From: Pigoraptor vietnamica
Lineage: Eukaryota; Opisthokonta; Filasterea
Length of the DNA: 13,000 nt
Reading direction: 5' to 3'
NCBI GenBank assembly: GCA_943704525.1
Contig: CALSCQ010001428.1
Coordinates: 1 to 13,000 of the forward strand
Shown here: positions 1 to 13,000 of the stretch, piece by piece
Layout: each line of letters begins with the position of its first letter
How positions within the stretch are numbered: position 1 is the first letter of the stretch
Translations under genes and position numbers: made by a program
The notes under the pieces: generated by a model
The model's input: only the letters and a program-made list of their open reading frames with translations
What the model was told of the DNA's origin: nothing
The model's database searches: none

Positions 1-103
1 CCCCCCTTCAACCCACACACACACGTACACACCTCGACGCCAACCATACACCGGCACTGTGCAATGGCTCACACGCTCAATTGATGCTCTTTTCGTTGCG
101 CAG
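1..103 (+). other. 3' end of a CLC-gene intron (partial)
   Basis: Non-coding sequence with CA-rich stretches that ends in a pyrimidine-containing tract and CAG at 101-103. The conserved CLC reading frame begins at the next base, in phase 2 (base 104 is the third base of a codon). The donor of this intron and the upstream exons, including the GxGIP and gating-glutamate segments expected in this family, lie outside the window. Confidence 0.75.
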
Positions 104-3100
104 CGGTGCGGCGACGGGGCTTGCCGCGGCCTTCCACGCGCCCATCGGCGGTGTCATTTTCGTGATCGAAGAGGCCATCTCGTTCTTCAGCCCTAGGCTC
201 GTCTTCAGGACGTACATGGTGCGTATGTCACGTGCTTGCAATGTGTGGCCGTGGTGCAAGAATGTTTTGTGTGTGGGTTTTGTGTGTGGGCGCATCTCGT
301 GCGGACGATGCGTTTTTTATGCACGCGCGCGTCGTGTGGCTCTCTCGCTCGCACGCAGCTTTGTGCCTCATCTCACTCGTTCCCCCCTTCGCCCGACGCG
401 CAGACGTGCGCGTTTGCGTACTGGTGGCTGGCCGTGATTGAGTCTGGCGGCATTTTCAAGAACCAGAAGCTGCTGCCGTACCAAATCTCGAACGCCTGTC
501 CGGACAGAGGCTACAACGTGCTGGACATTTTCTTCTTCGCCGTCCTCGGCGTCATTACGGGTGTCATGGGCGCCCTCTTCAACAAAGTAAGACGCGTGTG
601 GACGAGCACGCACACGCCCAAATGTGTATGCGCTTAGACAGCCACCCGCTCACATCACGTTCTGAGCGTGCGCCGTTTGATACTGTAATTTGTCTCCTGA
701 CGGCCGCGCCCACTGTCCCTCGCAGATTTCGCTGACGTTTTTCAAGCTCCGCAAGTTGCACGTCGTGCACACGCCCATTCGCCAGCTGTGCGAGGCCCTG
801 GTCATTATTCTCGTTACGTCGACGATCACCATGGGCGTGCCCTACCTGTGGCACTGCACGCCGGCCTCGAACCTCGTCAAGCAGGTCCGTAGGCGCTGTG
901 CCACACCCACACGCGCAAACCGCTCGCGACATATCGTGGGGTCGGAAACATCGAATCCAGGACTCGCATTCCATACGCACACACACACACGCACACGCAC
1001 ACGCACACGCACACACACACACACACACGCACACGCCACACACACGCACACGCACACGCACACGCACACGCACACGCGCGCGCACATACACACACACACG
1101 CGCGCGCGCGGACACATTCACGGTGGCTTTCCTGTGCGTAGTGGTTGTTGACGCGTGCGACCGCAGGCCGTCCCCAATTACGAGGCGATGATCCACGACG
1201 GGGCGGTGATCGAGGACGTGTGCATTATGCAGAAGATATTCGACTTTGTGGAGACGCACAAGACGCTCGTCAACGGGACATTCACCGACACGCTCATCGA
1301 GGACATTGGGCTCAAGCAGTATATGTGCCAGTCGACAGAGTACAACGAGCTCGCGTCCCTCTTCCACGTGCCCGGCCATTCGTCCATCAACAACCTGCTC
1401 AAGCGCGACTCTTTCTACATGTTCAGCGGCGGTGCCATCGTCCTCTTCGGCGTGCTCTACTTTTTCCTCGCGCTGATCACGAGTGGCATTGCGGTGCCCG
1501 GCGGTCTCCTTATTCCCATGCTTCTCATCGGTGGGTGTCGCCGTGGAAGTTCGTCTCCCCCGCGTCTGCGCATCCCTATGGGCGTCATGTGTTGTTTGGG
1601 GGCTGGGGGTTGTTTAGCCCAGTCTTGTGTCCTGCGTGTTCGTTTTCGTGTGTGTGGGACAGGGATTTCAGCTCGTGTCTGTTCCGCTGTCTCGGGTGCA
1701 CGTGTTGATCCGGTCACGTGGTTCTCCCGCACAGGCGCGACGCTCGGGCGCGGCATCGGTATATTTGTGAACCAGTTTATCAAGAAGCCCCTCGGGCAGA
1801 CTCTCATCGACCCTGGCTCTTGGTGCGTGCGCGCGCGCGTGCGCCGGTGTGCATGTCTGCAGATTGTTAGCATGCCGTTGGTGCGGACGGTTTGCGGACG
1901 GTGTATTTGTTGTAAGGAATGTTGTCCGGCCTCTATTTTCCGGAGCACTCACACGCGTGTGCTCGTCTGTTTCCAACCGCAGGGCGCTCCTCGGCGCAGC
2001 GGGCTTTTGGACGGGCAGCGCTCGCGTGACGGTCACTGTCGCGGCCATCATCTTTGAAATTACCGGCGACATTCGTTACCTCCCGGCCATTGCGATCGTC
2101 GTGTGTCTCTCCAAGCTGGTCGCGGACCGCTTCGATCACGGCATCTACCACTCGATGCTTGACGCAAAGCGCCTTCCATTCCTGCCCGACGAACCCGACC
2201 ACGCCATGGAGCGCCTCGCTGTGTGGGACATCATGGCGACGAACCCGGTGTGCTTCGAGGTGCTCGAGAAAGCGTCGCACATCCAGCAGGTGCTGGACGA
2301 CACGACGCACAACGGCTACCCCGTCGTCACGTACGGCCCCGGTCCCGAACACCGCAATAAGCTCGTCGGCCTCATACTGCGCTCGCAGCTGACGGCGATC
2401 CTGACCATGGCGAAGGATTTTGTGGACGACAACGTCGTGAACTTGAGCGGGCACATGCACGCGACGCCGACGGTCGTCGTGCCGGATTCGAAGGTCATCC
2501 AGGCGTACCGCCAGTTCCGCAATCTCAACCTGCGTCACATGTGCGTCGTGACGTCCGAGTTTGAGGTTATTGGCGTGCTCACGCGCAAGGACTTCCTGTT
2601 CGACTATCGGTGCGTAAGGCGTACGTTGTGTTTTTTTTATTTTCTTTTTTTTTCTTTTCTTTTCTTTTTTTTTTGTTCCTTCCATACTCCATGTTCACTA
2701 TCGGTGCGTAGGATGTGCCGTCGCCTCTTTACCTCCGTGTGCCACAAATTACGTGCATTCGTTTTGGCATTGTTTTCCCTATTGAACCTCGTGTGCACCC
2801 CAAGTGCGGCCGCTCGCTTATGTCGGTGAACGCTGTGTTTTGCAGCACGCGCTCGCTCTCGGCGTCGTCTTCCATGGCGTCGCTCCACGACCTCAGCGGC
2901 CGCCGCGACAGCACGCCCCTCCTCAACGACTCGGACGCGATGGGCAGCTCGAACGTCGCAGCGAACACGTTTGCGAACGCGACGTTTGTGACAGGCTACA
3001 ACAACGACGCCGACGTCGACGAGCTCCAGAAGCCGGAGCAAGACCCTGAGGCCGGCCACGACTCGTTTGAGATGCGCAACTTCAGCTCTTTCGTGGGCGG

Positions 3101-3191
3101 GCGCGGCGTCAACGGAACGGCCGTGCACATGGACGATGAAGTGGAGCAGCCAGACGACGACGATGACAACGACCGGCGGCGTCTCATTTGA
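104..3191 (+). CDS. CLC family chloride/proton exchanger, ClC-6/7-like (3' part, 7 exons)
   Basis: Exons are 104-218, 404-586, 726-884, 1167-1530, 1735-1822, 1983-2609 and 2846-3191. Together they give 626 residues and a TGA at 3189-3191. All introns are GT-AG, with phases 0, 0, 0, 1, 2, 2. The first exon carries the CLC helix motif APIGGVIFVIEEA. Its second Glu (171-173) matches the internal proton glutamate of exchangers, which channels replace. Exon 4 holds the soluble insert with QYMCQSTEYNELASLF, a ClC-6/7-type feature, then GGLLIPMLLIG, completed after splicing to IGATLGR. GIY at 2140-2148 carries the tyrosine expected near the chloride path. Two CBS domains follow (about 2221-2405 and 2458-2600; RHMCVV...GVLTRKDF is typical). 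The tail of about 115 residues is Ser- and Asp-rich and contains DSTPLL. The family moves Cl- against H+ across endosomal, lysosomal or vacuolar membranes; that location is inferred here. The N-terminus is missing. Confidence 0.92.
974..1102 (+). repeat. CA/CACGCA-rich simple repeat in CLC intron 885-1166
   Basis: The 282-base intron between CLC exons 3 and 4 is filled with imperfect CA and CACGCA repeats. Its donor is GTCCGT at 885 and its acceptor is CCGCAG, ending at 1166. Open frames across it translate to His/Thr or Cys/Val dipeptide runs and are not genes. Confidence 0.9.
2610..2845 (+). other. Last CLC intron with T-rich tract and a duplicated donor site
   Basis: The intron runs from GTGCGTAAGG at 2610 to TTTTGCAG, ending at 2845. 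It contains a long T-rich tract at about 2630-2675. The 14 bases ACTATCGGTGCGTA that span the exon/intron junction (2603-2616) recur exactly at 2697-2710. The second copy therefore holds a second potential 5' splice site, in a different phase. The reading frame happens to stay open from the exon to about 2829, but the conserved CLC product does not need it. Confidence 0.7.
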
Positions 3192-3795
3192 GCGTGGTTG
3201 ATGCGCGACGCGTGTGCGTGCCGCGGATAGCGCTGCAGCGTGCGGCTGTGCATTCTCTGTTAGTGTTTTTCGCTTCGTGTGTATTGCACGCGGCCTCTGT
3301 GTCTCCCTTGTGTTTGTTGTCGACTTGTATCACGTGCCTCATAGATCGAGGGGGGGGGCTGTTTTTCCGGTTTTAGCGCTTGCGCGTGCGTGCGTGTGCG
3401 TTTGGCGGCCTTTCGTTCCTCGCATTGCAGTTTGTGCCCATGGGCCAATAGTAGAGCCTGAATTGTTGGACTTCTTGCAAGCGCTGTCACAGCCGACGCT
3501 CATTCACATACTACTGCGAGCGTGCCTCGCATACGCGACAATTGCGCCTAACTTTGAACATGCCTTGTATCTCTGAAATAAGCTCGAGCGGCATCTAGTC
3601 GAACTCGCCGGCGAGTGAGCACAACGAGGATTGCGGACGGCGTGACCGATGAAGACCGATATAGCTGGCCGATTTCTATATGCCACACACCACACACACA
3701 CACACACGTGGTTCTACAAACACGTCAGTCGCTTGCAACTCACAGCAATCTTATGTACATTCAAAAACACACTTTGTGCCAGTATCGTATCAGCC
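3192..3795. other. Tail-to-tail intergenic region, no gene seen
   Basis: This is 604 bases between the two converging stop codons, and must hold both 3' UTRs and both polyadenylation regions. It contains a run of G at about 3350-3358 and a CA tract at about 3682-3708. I found no AATAAA on either strand. Short open frames here have no recognisable similarity and look like chance. Confidence 0.7.
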
Positions 3796-12823
<9,028 letters not shown>

Positions 12824-12952
12824 GAGTTTTCATGGCGAATGTTATCGGCAGTCTAACGGCTCGCCAATGCAGCAATAAGTCGCAAAAGAGATTGCCAACA
12901 AAATGTAGATAGCGCTAGTTGGACATATCTAACTGCTGAGAAGACAGGGACG
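12824..12952 (-). promoter_or_regulatory. Short 5' flank of the remodeler gene with an overlapping upstream ORF
   Basis: The 129 bases upstream of the start hold no recognisable promoter motif. An ATG at 12833, ten bases before the main ATG and in the +1 frame, opens a 60-codon ORF ending at 12651 inside exon 1. Its purine at -3 is a better context than that of the main ATG, which has C at -3. Confidence 0.4.

Positions 12953-13000
<48 letters not shown>
12953..13000. repeat. Run of 48 A at the window edge
   Basis: An uninterrupted A homopolymer from 12953 to the last base. It may be genuine low-complexity DNA upstream of the remodeler gene or an assembly or sequencing artefact. If real and longer than shown, it may belong to a neighbouring feature outside the window. 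Confidence 0.9.

Noticed and set aside
842-1191. Open frames on both strands rich in His/Thr or Cys/Val
   Set aside because: They are translations of the CA repeat in a CLC intron. The same applies to frames at 9256-9593 and 10699-11126.

Overview
This is a piece of a nuclear genome from a eukaryote, most likely a protist whose lineage I cannot place. The coding DNA is GC-rich, both genes are cut by spliceosomal GT-AG introns of about 100-340 bases, and several introns are full of CA, AG or T-rich simple repeats. Reading frame and phase stay consistent across every intron modelled below, and joining the exons restores conserved protein motifs, so I regard the exon models as well supported. 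No transcript was available to confirm them.

Left part (1-3191, + strand): the 3' portion of a CLC-type chloride transporter gene, seven exons and 626 codons. Its 5' end lies outside the window. It resembles the ClC-6/ClC-7 (endosome/lysosome) branch. It keeps the double glutamate expected of Cl-/H+ exchangers and has two CBS domains and an acidic tail.

Middle (3192-3795): a 604-bp tail-to-tail intergenic gap with no gene that I can see.

Right part (3796-12823, - strand): one large twelve-exon gene predicted to encode about 2206 residues. The N-terminal half is a textbook Mi-2/CHD3-4-5-like chromatin remodeler: two PHD fingers, two chromodomains, a SNF2 ATPase and a DUF1087-like segment. 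The C-terminal half is unusual. It has a huge exon with a nuclear localisation signal, five repeated C-x8/9-C-x9-13-C-x2-H modules with a long coiled coil between the first two, a proline/alanine-rich stretch with an internal duplication, and a final module that looks like the SH3-like C-terminal domain of retroelement integrases. I see no SANT-SLIDE region. This combination is the best candidate for something undescribed.

Right edge (12824-13000): a short 5' flank with an overlapping upstream ORF, ending in an uninterrupted run of 48 A at the window boundary.

The two genes are convergent and show no obvious functional link (organelle ion exchange versus nuclear chromatin remodelling). Other notable structures are a 57-bp tandem triplication that copies a 3' splice site, a telomere-like 42-bp minisatellite inside an intron, a duplicated 5' splice site in the CLC gene, and an acidic repeat insertion inside the remodeler's ATPase.
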